DNA of 64,000 nucleotides, from the NCBI GenBank assembly GCA_934661195.1, contig CAKUJD010000002.1, positions 186,001 through 250,000 of the forward strand, in the 5' to 3' direction. The stretch comes from an uncultured Muribaculaceae bacterium (lineage in GTDB: Bacteria > Bacteroidota > Bacteroidia > Bacteroidales > Muribaculaceae). Below the pieces are notes generated by a model that was not told the origin of the DNA, made no database searches, and was given only the letters and a program-made list of their open reading frames with translations. A program made the translations under genes and the position numbers. How positions within the stretch are numbered: position 1 is the stretch's first letter; the number at the start of each line of letters is the position of its first letter. This document shows positions 16,217 to 25,837 of this stretch, piece by piece.

Positions 16217-17092
16217 ATGGATGCCGATATTCAGAAAATAGCCGCTGGCGAGAAACTGCCGCAGTTCGACCTACCCGTCGACATAATAGTGTACGACGAT
16301 GTGCACGCCGACCTGCTGAAGTGCTACGCTGCGTTTCCATGCAAAATCGACGCCTGCATATTCTGCTATGTGGTCAGGGGCAACGTGACAGCTACCATCA
16401 ATCTGTGGGACTATGAGATACGCGCCCACGACTTCGTGGTGATAATGCCCGGCAGCTTTTTGCAGATAAAGGCGGTGAGCGACGATTTGCAGGTTGCTTT
16501 CGAGGGATTCTCGTCGGCTTTCCTCAAGCGCATGAATTTCTGGAAAATGCTGTCGCCAATCATGCTGCAGGTGTTCCAGAGCCCTGTGTTCTCGCTCGAG
16601 CCAAAGCTGGCCGACATTTTCCGCGACATATTCTCGGTGATGACGCGCATCAACGACTACAGCTCGGCCTTCCAGGCGGGCAGCATAGCGCAAAATGCCA
16701 TGGCGCTCACCATCGACATCCTGAGCAATGCCATAAAGTCGCACCGCCTGCGCGGCGACCGGCGGCCCACCACCCGCGAGCAGGAGATAGTGGCCCAGTT
16801 TCTGCAAATCGCATTCGAAAACTATCGCGAGGAGCACCGCATATCGTTTTATGCGCAGGAGGCCAACCTCACTCTGTCGCACTTCTGCAACGTGATAAGC
16901 AAGAGCATAGGCATGACACCGCAAGAGGTGATAATGAATTTGATAATAATGGACGCTAAAACTCAGCTTAAGCGCACCAGCCACACGGCGGCGCGCATAT
17001 CGGCGTCGCTAAACTTCAGCACGCCCACGTCGTTCAACCGCTACTTCCGCAAATACACGGGCATGACCCCGCAGGAATACCGCAAGAGCTGA
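16217..17092 (+). CDS. AraC-family transcriptional regulator
   Basis: A 291-residue regulator. The C-terminal ~100 residues form the double helix-turn-helix of the AraC family (ISFYAQEANLTLSHFCNVIS, then ASLNFSTPTSFNRYFRKYTG with the MTPQEYRK end). The N-terminal half resembles a cupin-like sensing domain (DYEIRAHDFVVIMPGSF), as in regulators that answer to small effectors. It begins 15 bases after luxS, which suggests co-transcription and raises the possibility of a link to AI-2 or methyl-cycle status, although no ligand can be named. Confidence 0.88.
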   Translation: MDADIQKIAAGEKLPQFDLPVDIIVYDDVHADLLKCYAAFPCKIDACIFCYVVRGNVTATINLWDYEIRAHDFVVIMPGSFLQIKAVSDDLQVAFEGFSSAFLKRMNFWKMLSPIMLQVFQSPVFSLEPKLADIFRDIFSVMTRINDYSSAFQAGSIAQNAMALTIDILSNAIKSHRLRGDRRPTTREQEIVAQFLQIAFENYREEHRISFYAQEANLTLSHFCNVISKSIGMTPQEVIMNLIIMDAKTQLKRTSHTAARISASLNFSTPTSFNRYFRKYTGMTPQEYRKS

Positions 17093-17147
17093 CGCGGCGC
17101 ATATATTCTATCGAAACGCATAGGTACATTAAATAATACAACCGCAT

Positions 17148-19172
17148 ATGAGCATCAACCAATCTGAAATAAAAAGTGTGAGCGATGATTTGCGCTACTT
17201 GAAGCTGCTGTCGCGCAACTTTCCAAACATAGCCACGGCCAGCACCGAGATCATCAATCTTGAGGCCATACTCAACCTGCCCAAGGGCACCGAACACTTC
17301 CTGGCCGACCTCCACGGCGAGTATGAGGCCTTCCAGCACGTGCTGCGCAACGCCTCGGGCACCATAAAGCGCAAGGTGAAGGAAATATTCAACGACTCGC
17401 TGGGCTCGCGCGAGCAGAAGGAGCTGTGCACGCTCATCTACTACCCCGAGCTCAAGCTCGAGCTGGTGAAGGAGGAGATCGACAACGACGACGACATGCG
17501 CGACTGGTATTTCATCACCATCAACCGCCTCGTGAAGGTGTGCCGCAACGTGTCGTCGAAATACACGCGCTCGAAGGTGCATAAGGCTCTGCCATTCGAC
17601 TTCTCCTACATAATTCAGGAACTGCTGCACGAGAGCACGTCCGACCCCAACAAGCAGGGCTACGTCGACGTGATTGTGCGCACCATAATATCCACCTGCC
17701 GCGCCGACGACTTCATAGTGGCCATGTGCAACCTCATCCAGCAGCTCACCATCGACCTGCTGCACATATTGGGCGATGTGTACGACCGCGGCCCTAGCCC
17801 CGACAAAATAATGGACATCTTGTGCACTTTCCACAACTACGACATCCAGTGGGGCAACCACGACATTCTGTGGATGGGCGCCGCCGCCGGCAACGACTGC
17901 TGCATTGCCAATGTGATTCGCATTGCCATGCGCTATGGCAACCAGGCCGTGCTCGAAGACGGCTATGGCATCAACCTGCTGCCGCTGGCCACGTTTGCCA
18001 TCGACCACTATGCCGACGACCCCTGCAAGCCATTCCTGCCCAAGGTGGGCGACACTGCCAAAGACTCGATGAGCAAGGCCAAGCACCTCATTGCGCAGAT
18101 GCACAAGGCCATAAGCATAGTGCAGTTTAAACTTGAGGCTGAGACCATCAAGCGCCGCCCCGACTTCGACATGGCCGACCGCCTGCTGCTCGACAAGGTG
18201 GACTTTGACCGCAACGTGATTGTGATCGACGGCAAGGAATATGAGATGACCGACACCAACTTCCCCACGGTTGACCCCAAGGACCCGTTCCGCCTCACTG
18301 AAGACGAGCGCACGCTGGTGAAGAAACTGCACAACTCGTTTGTCGACTCCGAGAAGTTGCGCAAGCACATGGACGCCATGTTCCGCAACGGCTGCATATT
18401 CAATGTGGTCAACGGCAACCTGCTATATCACGCCTCAATTCCGCTCAATGCCGATGGCACGCTGAAAGATGTTGCCATTCAGGGCTGCAAGTATCACGGC
18501 AAGTCGTTGCTGAAAAAGGTGGGCGCACTCATCCGCGAGGCCTACTTTGGCGCCGACGACGGCAGCGACAACAGCTTTGCCATGGACTATGTGTGGTATC
18601 TGTGGTGCGGCAAGGATTCTCCCGCATTCGACAAAGACAAGATGGCAACATTCGAGCGTTACTTCATTAAAGACAAGGCAACACACAAGGAAACAAAGGG
18701 CTACTACTACACCCTTCGCGACAGCGAGGAGGTGTGCGACCGCATTCTCGACGAGTTTGGCGTGCAGGGCCAGTTCCGCCACATCATCAACGGCCACGTG
18801 CCCGTGAAGACCATCAAGGGCGAGAACCCGATAAAGGCCAACGGCAAAATGATGGTGATCGATGGAGGCTTCTCGAAAGCCTACCAGCCCGAAACTGGCA
18901 TCGCGGGCTACACGCTGGTGTATCACTCGCGCGGCTTCCAACTGGTGCAGCACGAGCCGTTCACCTCAATCACCAAGGCCGTGCGTGAGGGTCAGGACAT
19001 CAAGTCGACCATTCAGCTGGTGGAGATGACCAACCGGCGCATGATGGTGAAGGACACCGACATAGGCCACGAGCTTGAATTGCAAATCAAGGACCTGCAG
19101 CAACTGCTGGTGGCCTACCGCCTGGGCATCATCAAGGAGCGCGCCTGGCGACCCATCACCAATAAGCAGTAA
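17148..19172 (+). CDS. fbp: Fructose-1,6-bisphosphatase class III
   Basis: A 674-residue gluconeogenic enzyme of the large class III type found in Firmicutes and Bacteroidetes. It removes the 1-phosphate of fructose-1,6-bisphosphate. The calcineurin-like metallophosphoesterase motifs are visible: DLHGEYEAF (about 52-60), GDVYDRGP (about 210) and GNHDILWMGA (about 236). The late motif NGHVPVK and the C-terminal GYTLVYHSRG are also family features. The ATG at 17148 gives the usual length. It stands alone, followed by a GC-rich hairpin. Confidence 0.95.
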   Translation: MSINQSEIKSVSDDLRYLKLLSRNFPNIATASTEIINLEAILNLPKGTEHFLADLHGEYEAFQHVLRNASGTIKRKVKEIFNDSLGSREQKELCTLIYYPELKLELVKEEIDNDDDMRDWYFITINRLVKVCRNVSSKYTRSKVHKALPFDFSYIIQELLHESTSDPNKQGYVDVIVRTIISTCRADDFIVAMCNLIQQLTIDLLHILGDVYDRGPSPDKIMDILCTFHNYDIQWGNHDILWMGAAAGNDCCIANVIRIAMRYGNQAVLEDGYGINLLPLATFAIDHYADDPCKPFLPKVGDTAKDSMSKAKHLIAQMHKAISIVQFKLEAETIKRRPDFDMADRLLLDKVDFDRNVIVIDGKEYEMTDTNFPTVDPKDPFRLTEDERTLVKKLHNSFVDSEKLRKHMDAMFRNGCIFNVVNGNLLYHASIPLNADGTLKDVAIQGCKYHGKSLLKKVGALIREAYFGADDGSDNSFAMDYVWYLWCGKDSPAFDKDKMATFERYFIKDKATHKETKGYYYTLRDSEEVCDRILDEFGVQGQFRHIINGHVPVKTIKGENPIKANGKMMVIDGGFSKAYQPETGIAGYTLVYHSRGFQLVQHEPFTSITKAVREGQDIKSTIQLVEMTNRRMMVKDTDIGHELELQIKDLQQLLVAYRLGIIKERAWRPITNKQ

Positions 19173-19188
19173 GTTTGCCCGCCGTGTG

Positions 19189-19228
19189 CCGCTCCTGCCG
19201 CCACCATTTATTGTGACGGCAGGAGCGG
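19189..19228 (+). terminator. Hairpin after fbp, probable terminator
   Basis: Arms CCGCTCCTGCCG (19189-19200) and CGGCAGGAGCGG (19217-19228) pair perfectly over 12 bases around a 16-base loop. The following TATTTGG is a poor T-run, so termination may be inefficient. Confidence 0.6.
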
Positions 19229-19304
19229 TATTTGGCAAGTTTTGTGTAACTTTGCGCCTTAGTAATAAACGAATGTCGCATTAATTAATTATTATATAAG
19301 CCAA

Positions 19305-21248
19305 ATGAACGACTACGGTTTGGTGAGAGTGGCTTCGGCCGTGCCCGAGATGAATGTGGCCGATGTCGACTTTAATGTAGAGAAAATCATGGAGTGTGTG
19401 GCCGACGCCGTCAAGAAGAGGGCGTCGCTGGTGGTGTTTCCCGAGCTTTCGCTCACGGGCTACACCTGCGCCGACCTGTTTGGCAGCGAGCTGCTGCTCG
19501 ATGCCTCCGACCGCGCCCTGCTGCGCATTGCCGACTTCTCGGCCGACAAGGACATCGCCATCGTGGTCGGTGCGCCTGTGCGCCACCGCGGGCATCTGTA
19601 TAACTGCGCCGTGGTGGTGTTCCGCGGCCAGATGTGGCTCGTGCCCAAGTCCTATCTGCCCAACTACAAGGAATTTTACGAGAAGCGCTGGTTTAGCAGC
19701 GCCGACAACTCGGTGAATGTGGTAAGCGTCACCATTGGCGGCCGTGAGTGCGCCTTTGGCCGCAACCTACTGTTCCGTTCGGGCAAGCTGGTGTTTGGCA
19801 TCGAAATTTGCGAAGATCTGTGGGTGCCCATCCCGCCAAGTTCGGTGGCAGCCATCAATGGCGCCAACATGATTCTCAACCTTTCGGCATCCAACGAGGT
19901 TATAGGCAAGCACAAGTTCCTTGTCAACCTCATCAAGCACCAGTCCAATCAGTGCATAGCGGCCTACATCTACTCATCGTCGGGCTATGGCGAGTCGACC
20001 ACCGACCTCGTGTTTGCAGGCAACGCCATCATATCAGAAAACGGCAACATTCTGAAAAGCGGCGAGCGCTTCAGCATGAAGTCGCAGGTGGTGGTGGCCG
20101 ACGTCGATGTTGAGGCTCTTGAAAACGAGCGCCGCATCAACGAGAGCTTTGGCGACAGCATCCGCGACTTCGCGCGCCACTATGAGTGCGTCGACCTCGA
20201 CTTGCCGCGCATCAACTACGACGACAAGGTGAGGCTTGAGCGCAAAATCAAGCGCACCCCCTTTGTGCCCACCGACGACGTGCGACTCAACGCACGCTGC
20301 GAGGAAATAGTGAACATACAGACCGAGGGCCTCATGCGCCGTCTTCACGCCATTCACTGCGACACGCTGGTGGTGGGCATCTCGGGCGGCCTCGACTCGA
20401 CCCTCGCACTGCTTGTGGCCGCTCACGCGTTCGACCGTCTTGGCCTTGACCGCAAGGGCATATACGGCATCACCATGCCAGGCTTCGGCACCACCGACCG
20501 CACATATACCAACGCCGTGGAGATGATGCGCCGGCTTGGAGTGTCGGTGCGCGAAATTCCCATTGCGGCGGCTGTGAAGCAGCATTTCAAGGACATCGAC
20601 CACAATGCCTCGGTTCACGATGTGGTGTATGAAAACTCGCAGGCCCGCGAGCGAACGCAGATACTCATGGACTATGCCAACAAGGTGGGCGGCATAGTGC
20701 TGGGCACAGGCGACCTTTCGGAACTCGCCCTTGGCTGGGCCACCTACAACGGCGACCACATGTCGATGTATAATGTGAACAACAGCATCCCAAAGACTTT
20801 GGCAAAAGACCTGGTAAAGTGGTTTGCCAACACCGTCTATCGCAAAGACCAGGAGATTTCCCACATACTCAACGATGTGCTGGCCACACCCATCAGCCCC
20901 GAGCTGACTCCGGCCGACGACTTCGGCCAGATTAAGCAGAAGACCGAAGACCTCGTGGGCCCATATGAGCTGCACGACTTCTTCCTGTTCAACATGATTC
21001 GCTACGGCTACCGCCCGCGCAAACTCTATCTGTTTGCCAAGACGGCCTTCAAGGGCGAGTATGAGCCCGACGTCATTAAAAAGTGGCTCAGGGTGTTTGT
21101 GCGCCGCTTCTTCATGCAGCAGTTCAAGCGCTCGTGCCTGCCCGACGGCCCCAAGGTGGGTAGCGTGAGCCTCTCGCCCCGCGGCGACTGGCGCATGCCC
21201 AGCGACGCCGCCGCCTCGCTGTGGCTCAAAGACTGCGACTCACTATAA
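19305..21248 (+). CDS. nadE: Glutamine-dependent NAD+ synthetase
   Basis: A 647-residue two-domain enzyme that amidates nicotinic acid adenine dinucleotide using glutamine. The N-terminal nitrilase-type glutaminase (about 1-290) shows the triad as Glu in FPELSLTGY, Lys in PKSYLPNYKEF, and Cys in GIEICEDLW. The C-terminal synthetase has the ATP loop SGGLDST at 360-366 and the GTGDLSELALGW substrate motif. A -7 element TAACTTTG (19247-19254) precedes the gene. The TamB gene begins within about 60 bases and may be co-transcribed. Confidence 0.95.
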   Translation: MNDYGLVRVASAVPEMNVADVDFNVEKIMECVADAVKKRASLVVFPELSLTGYTCADLFGSELLLDASDRALLRIADFSADKDIAIVVGAPVRHRGHLYNCAVVVFRGQMWLVPKSYLPNYKEFYEKRWFSSADNSVNVVSVTIGGRECAFGRNLLFRSGKLVFGIEICEDLWVPIPPSSVAAINGANMILNLSASNEVIGKHKFLVNLIKHQSNQCIAAYIYSSSGYGESTTDLVFAGNAIISENGNILKSGERFSMKSQVVVADVDVEALENERRINESFGDSIRDFARHYECVDLDLPRINYDDKVRLERKIKRTPFVPTDDVRLNARCEEIVNIQTEGLMRRLHAIHCDTLVVGISGGLDSTLALLVAAHAFDRLGLDRKGIYGITMPGFGTTDRTYTNAVEMMRRLGVSVREIPIAAAVKQHFKDIDHNASVHDVVYENSQARERTQILMDYANKVGGIVLGTGDLSELALGWATYNGDHMSMYNVNNSIPKTLAKDLVKWFANTVYRKDQEISHILNDVLATPISPELTPADDFGQIKQKTEDLVGPYELHDFFLFNMIRYGYRPRKLYLFAKTAFKGEYEPDVIKKWLRVFVRRFFMQQFKRSCLPDGPKVGSVSLSPRGDWRMPSDAAASLWLKDCDSL

Positions 21249-21304
21249 GAGTAAAACTGCAATTACGCTAAACTAAAGTGCTGATTATTAAACGATGCTA
21301 TAAT

Positions 21305-24300
21305 ATGCTGCGCGGACTGCTGGTGACGGCGGTCGCAGCCGTCATTGCCCTTTTTGTGGCCGCCTACCTGCTGCTGCTTGTCCCTGCTGTGCAGAACCGC
21401 ATCAAGGCCGAAGGCGAGAAGGCCGCCAGCGATTTTCTGAAAACCAGCGTCAGCATAGGCCGCGTCAGCATCAAGCCTTTCAATCAGTTGCTGCTGTATG
21501 ATGTGCGCATCCCCGACCAAAAAGGCGACTCGCTCATCTGCGTCGACAAGCTGGCGGCCGGCATCAGCCTCTATAATTTGGCGCTGAAGTCTAAAATCGT
21601 GATCACATACGGTGAAATCATAGGCCTCAGGGGCAACGTCACCAAGGCCACGCCGCAGAGTCCCACCAACGCGCAGTTTCTCATCGACGCCTTCAAGCCC
21701 AAGCCCGGCAAGCCGCCACGGCCCTACGATGTAACCGTGCACAATGTGGTGATCCGCCGGAGCGAGCTAAGCTACGACGTGCTGTCGGAGCCGCGCCTGC
21801 ATGGCCGCTTCGACAAAAAACATATTGCAGTGTATAATCTCAGGGCCGACGTGCAGCTGCCACGCATTAAAAACAACGACTACAGTGTGGTGGTGCGCCG
21901 CCTGTCGTTCGCGGAGCAGAGTGGCTTCATGCTAAAGAATTTTGCGGCCAGTGCCAGCGTCACCGACCGCGAGGCCACGCTCAGTGGCATTCAAATTGAA
22001 TTGCCCGGCACGCTGCTGGTGCCCGAGGACATGAGCATAGAGTATTCATCGCTTAAAAATCTTGGAAAGGAACTCAAAGATAAGGACTTCAGCCTTACGC
22101 TGGCCAACAGCTACGTCACACTCAGCGACTTGCAGTGCTTTGTGCCAGCCTTTGCCAAGTTTCAAGACCCTATAGAAATCACAGCCTCGCTCACGGGAGG
22201 GCTGAAGCGGCTCAGCATACCGGTGCTTATGGTGCGCACGCGCAACAACCGCATTGCCGTTGAGGCCAGCGGAGAGCTGCGCAACCTTGCCAATGCGCGC
22301 CAGCTCAGGTTCAACTTGCCGCACATCCGTGTCAGCGCCGATGCCGGCGAGGTGGCCAAACTCACGCAAAACCTTGTGCGGCTGTCGCCGCAGGTGCTCG
22401 ACAAGGTGCTCAAGTGCGGTGATATCAGAATCGACGGCTCGCTTTCGGGCCAGCCTTCGGCGCTGAAATATGCCGGCACGGTGGGCACATCGCTTGGCCG
22501 GGTGGTGCTCGACGGCACTTATGCCTCGGCTGTGGCAGGCAAGCGCTTTTCTGGCCATGTGGCCACTGGCGGATTCAATTTGGGCCGTTTGCTTGGCAAG
22601 GAGGAACTGCTGGGCTCGCTCGCGCTCAATGCTCAGCTGTCGGCCACGCTGGGCCCCAAGGCCAAAAGCGGCTCGGTGAACGGCAAGGTTGACTACATCG
22701 ACTTCAAGGGCTACCGCTACAAAAACATCACGGCCAACATTACGGCCGACAACCGCACCGCCAGTGGACGTCTGGCTGTAAACGACCCGAACTTCATGCT
22801 CGACCTCGACGGTGAGGCCGTGTATGCTGGCGTGCGCAAGTCGCTTGATGCCAGCATCAAGGCCCGCAATGTGAATCTGGCCCACATGCACCTTATAAGC
22901 GGCTCGAAGTATGCCGACAAGAGTGTCACGCTCGACGGCAACGTGTCGCTCTCGGGACGCACCGCCGACGATATGCTGGGCCACATTGCGCTGAGCAACG
23001 TGGCGTTTGCCAACCGGGCAGGCAAGGGCCTGCACATAAGCCAGCTGCTGCTCACGTCCGACCGTAAGGGGCGCGAAAAGACCATGGAACTCAAAAGCGA
23101 CTTCGTCAATGGCACCGTTGTGGGCGACTACAGCCTGAGCAGCCTTGCCTCCAGTGTGCGTTACATGCTCGACCGCGCCATGCCTGGCTTGCAGGTTGGC
23201 CGCCGCTTCTATGCCAAGCCTCACGGGCAGCGCAACTCGCTGCGGTGCAGCTTCACCGTGCAGCCCTCCGACGAACTTGAGGCGCTGATGAAGTTGCCAG
23301 TGAAGCTTGTGTATCCTGCCACCCTCAACGGCGAACTTGACGACAACAACGGCACACTGCTGGCAAATTGTAGCATACCATATTTGCTTCAGGGCAAAAA
23401 ACTGATTGACGGCACCGCCCTGAATGCCGTCATCAGCGACAAAAGCGTGAAACTGAGCGCACACACCAATGTCCCCACCAAGGACGGCAAGGCAGTGCTC
23501 AACATCCAGTCAAGCGGCAGCAGTGGCTCGCTCGACACCAATGTGGGCTGGCGCATAAGCCGCAAGCGCGACTACCATGGCGATGTGAACTTCACCACCC
23601 GCTTCAGTCGCAGCGACGACCACAAGCTGGCGTGCGGCATCGACGTGAACCCGACTAAAATCATAGTCAACGACACTGTGTGGCAGCTTGCTTCGGGCCA
23701 TGTGGATGTGAGCGGTGGCACTGTGAGCGTGCAAGACTTATTCGGCTTCTGCGACAAGCAGTTCATTAAAGTTGGCGGCACCGTGTCGAAGAACCCCGAC
23801 GATGTGCTCACTGTTGCCCTCAACGACATTAATCTTGACTACATATTCGAGACGCTGAACATCGACAATGTGAAGTTTGGCGGCCGCGCCACAGGCACGT
23901 TCTATGCAAGCGACCTCATGTCGGGCGCGCCGCGCCTGTCCACGCCAAACCTTCACGTCAATGGGTTGAAATACAACAGTGCGCTCATGGGCGACGCCGA
24001 CATCACCAGCAGCTGGGACAACGCCAAAAAAGCCGTCAACCTTAACGCCGACCTTGCACAGGCCAACGGCGACCACTCGCGCATAGGCGGAGCCATATTT
24101 GTGGCCGACGACTCGCTGCACCTCACCTTCGATGCCAAGCGGGCCAACGTGTCGTTCATGAAGCCGTTCATGGCCGCCTTTGCCAGCGATGTGCAGGGCT
24201 ACGCCTCGGGTCACGCTGTGCTCTACGGCAACTTCCACACCATCGACCTTTATGGCGACTTGTTTGTGCAAGACCTGAAGTTCAAAATCGGATACACCAA

Positions 24301-25837
24301 CGTCTACTACACCTGCACCGACTCAGTACACATCAAGCCGGGCAACATCGCATTCTCGGGCATCACCATTAAAGACCGCGACCAGCACACGGCCAAGCTA
24401 AGCGGATGGCTGCGCCACGAGGCGTTCCACAACCCCACATTTAATTTCTCGATAACAGACGCGCACGACTTCTTGTGCTACGATGTGGGCCCAGGCACCG
24501 ACCTGCACTGGAACGGCACCATTTATGGCAATGGCGCCGCATTTGTCAGCGGTGAGCCTGGCCTGGTAAAGATCAACGTGAATATGCAGACGGCTCCGCG
24601 CAGCCGCTTCACCTTTGAACTGTCGGACGCCGAGGAGGCCAGCCAATACAGCTTCATCACATTCCGTGACCGCGATGCGGTGAGCGGCAAGAAACCCAAG
24701 CCAGCCACCCCGGCCGACTCCATACCCGAGTCGGTGCGCCTGCTGGTGGAGCGCAACAATGCCAAAGAGGAGTCGGCCCCAACGATCTATTCAATCAACC
24801 TGCAGGGCGACATCACCCCCGATGCGCAACTGGTGCTGCTCATGGACCCCGTGGGCGGCGACAAAATCAAGGCCACCGGCTCGGGCAACTTGCGCCTGGC
24901 CTACAACAATGCCGACGACAAGTTTGAGATGTATGGCAAGTACACCCTCGACCGCGGCAACTACAACTTCACGCTGCAAGACATCATCATCAAGGACTTC
25001 ACCATTCGCAGCGGCAGCAGCATCAGCTTCAACGGCGACCCCTATTCGGCTGTGCTCGACATCGATGCCATATATTCGCTCAACGCCAACATCCTCGACA
25101 TCGACCAGTCGTTTGCCGACGACAAGGAGCTGAACCGCACCAGCGTGCCCGTCTACGCCGTGCTCAAAGCCAAGGGTGTGGTGAGCCAGCCCGACATTGT
25201 CTTCGACCTCGAGTTCCCCACGCTCACGTCCGACGCCGTGCGGAAAATCAAGAGCGTGATCAGCACCGACGACATGATGAACCGCCAAATCATCTATCTG
25301 CTTGCCCTCAACCGCTTCTATACGCCCGACTATATGGCCAACAACAAGTCGAACAACGAACTCACCTCGGTGGCCTCGTCCACCATATCGTCGCAGCTGA
25401 GCAACATCCTTGGCCAAATCAGCGACAAGTGGACCGTTGCGCCCAACTTCAGGTCGAACAAAGGTGACTTCTCCGATATGGAGGTCGACCTGGCTCTGTC
25501 GAGCCAGCTGCTCAACAACCGCCTGCTGTTCAACGGCAACTTCGGCTACCGCGACAACACGTTCAACACCCGCAACTCCAACTTTATTGGCGACTTCGAC
25601 ATCGAGTATCTCATCAACAAGCGCGGCACCATAAGGCTCAAGGCCTACAATCACTTCAACGATCAGAACTACTACGTGCGCAATGCCATGACCACCCAGG
25701 GCGTGGGCATAGTGTTCAAGCACGACTTCGACCGCCTGATCAACTTCCGCCCCAAGCGTGCGGCCAAGGCCGACTCGGTGCGCCGCGCCACGGTGTCGAG
25801 ACCGCACCGCACCGACACAGTTCACACAAAGCAATGA
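21305..25837 (+). CDS. TamB-like translocation and assembly module protein
   Basis: A giant protein of about 1510 residues with one N-terminal membrane helix (LLVTAVAAVIALFVAAYLLLL) and a long repetitive beta-rich body typical of AsmA/TamB proteins, which bridge the envelope and move lipids or assist outer-membrane protein assembly. The conserved TamB C-terminus is visible: DITPDAQLVLLMDPVGGD, GNYNFTLQDIIIKDFTIRSGSSISFNGDPY and ISTDDMMNRQIIYLLALNRF. The ATG at 21305 gives a clean signal anchor; an in-frame GTG at 21278 is the alternative. No TamA/Omp85 partner is adjacent. Its stop overlaps the start of the DUF4421 gene by four bases. Confidence 0.9.
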   Translation: MLRGLLVTAVAAVIALFVAAYLLLLVPAVQNRIKAEGEKAASDFLKTSVSIGRVSIKPFNQLLLYDVRIPDQKGDSLICVDKLAAGISLYNLALKSKIVITYGEIIGLRGNVTKATPQSPTNAQFLIDAFKPKPGKPPRPYDVTVHNVVIRRSELSYDVLSEPRLHGRFDKKHIAVYNLRADVQLPRIKNNDYSVVVRRLSFAEQSGFMLKNFAASASVTDREATLSGIQIELPGTLLVPEDMSIEYSSLKNLGKELKDKDFSLTLANSYVTLSDLQCFVPAFAKFQDPIEITASLTGGLKRLSIPVLMVRTRNNRIAVEASGELRNLANARQLRFNLPHIRVSADAGEVAKLTQNLVRLSPQVLDKVLKCGDIRIDGSLSGQPSALKYAGTVGTSLGRVVLDGTYASAVAGKRFSGHVATGGFNLGRLLGKEELLGSLALNAQLSATLGPKAKSGSVNGKVDYIDFKGYRYKNITANITADNRTASGRLAVNDPNFMLDLDGEAVYAGVRKSLDASIKARNVNLAHMHLISGSKYADKSVTLDGNVSLSGRTADDMLGHIALSNVAFANRAGKGLHISQLLLTSDRKGREKTMELKSDFVNGTVVGDYSLSSLASSVRYMLDRAMPGLQVGRRFYAKPHGQRNSLRCSFTVQPSDELEALMKLPVKLVYPATLNGELDDNNGTLLANCSIPYLLQGKKLIDGTALNAVISDKSVKLSAHTNVPTKDGKAVLNIQSSGSSGSLDTNVGWRISRKRDYHGDVNFTTRFSRSDDHKLACGIDVNPTKIIVNDTVWQLASGHVDVSGGTVSVQDLFGFCDKQFIKVGGTVSKNPDDVLTVALNDINLDYIFETLNIDNVKFGGRATGTFYASDLMSGAPRLSTPNLHVNGLKYNSALMGDADITSSWDNAKKAVNLNADLAQANGDHSRIGGAIFVADDSLHLTFDAKRANVSFMKPFMAAFASDVQGYASGHAVLYGNFHTIDLYGDLFVQDLKFKIGYTNVYYTCTDSVHIKPGNIAFSGITIKDRDQHTAKLSGWLRHEAFHNPTFNFSITDAHDFLCYDVGPGTDLHWNGTIYGNGAAFVSGEPGLVKINVNMQTAPRSRFTFELSDAEEASQYSFITFRDRDAVSGKKPKPATPADSIPESVRLLVERNNAKEESAPTIYSINLQGDITPDAQLVLLMDPVGGDKIKATGSGNLRLAYNNADDKFEMYGKYTLDRGNYNFTLQDIIIKDFTIRSGSSISFNGDPYSAVLDIDAIYSLNANILDIDQSFADDKELNRTSVPVYAVLKAKGVVSQPDIVFDLEFPTLTSDAVRKIKSVISTDDMMNRQIIYLLALNRFYTPDYMANNKSNNELTSVASSTISSQLSNILGQISDKWTVAPNFRSNKGDFSDMEVDLALSSQLLNNRLLFNGNFGYRDNTFNTRNSNFIGDFDIEYLINKRGTIRLKAYNHFNDQNYYVRNAMTTQGVGIVFKHDFDRLINFRPKRAAKADSVRRATVSRPHRTDTVHTKQ

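Noticed and set aside
17034-18368. Long leftward open frame (444 codons) opposite fbp
   Set aside because: It lies antisense to a clear fbp gene in GC-rich DNA where antisense frames stay open by codon bias; the translation has no recognisable domain.
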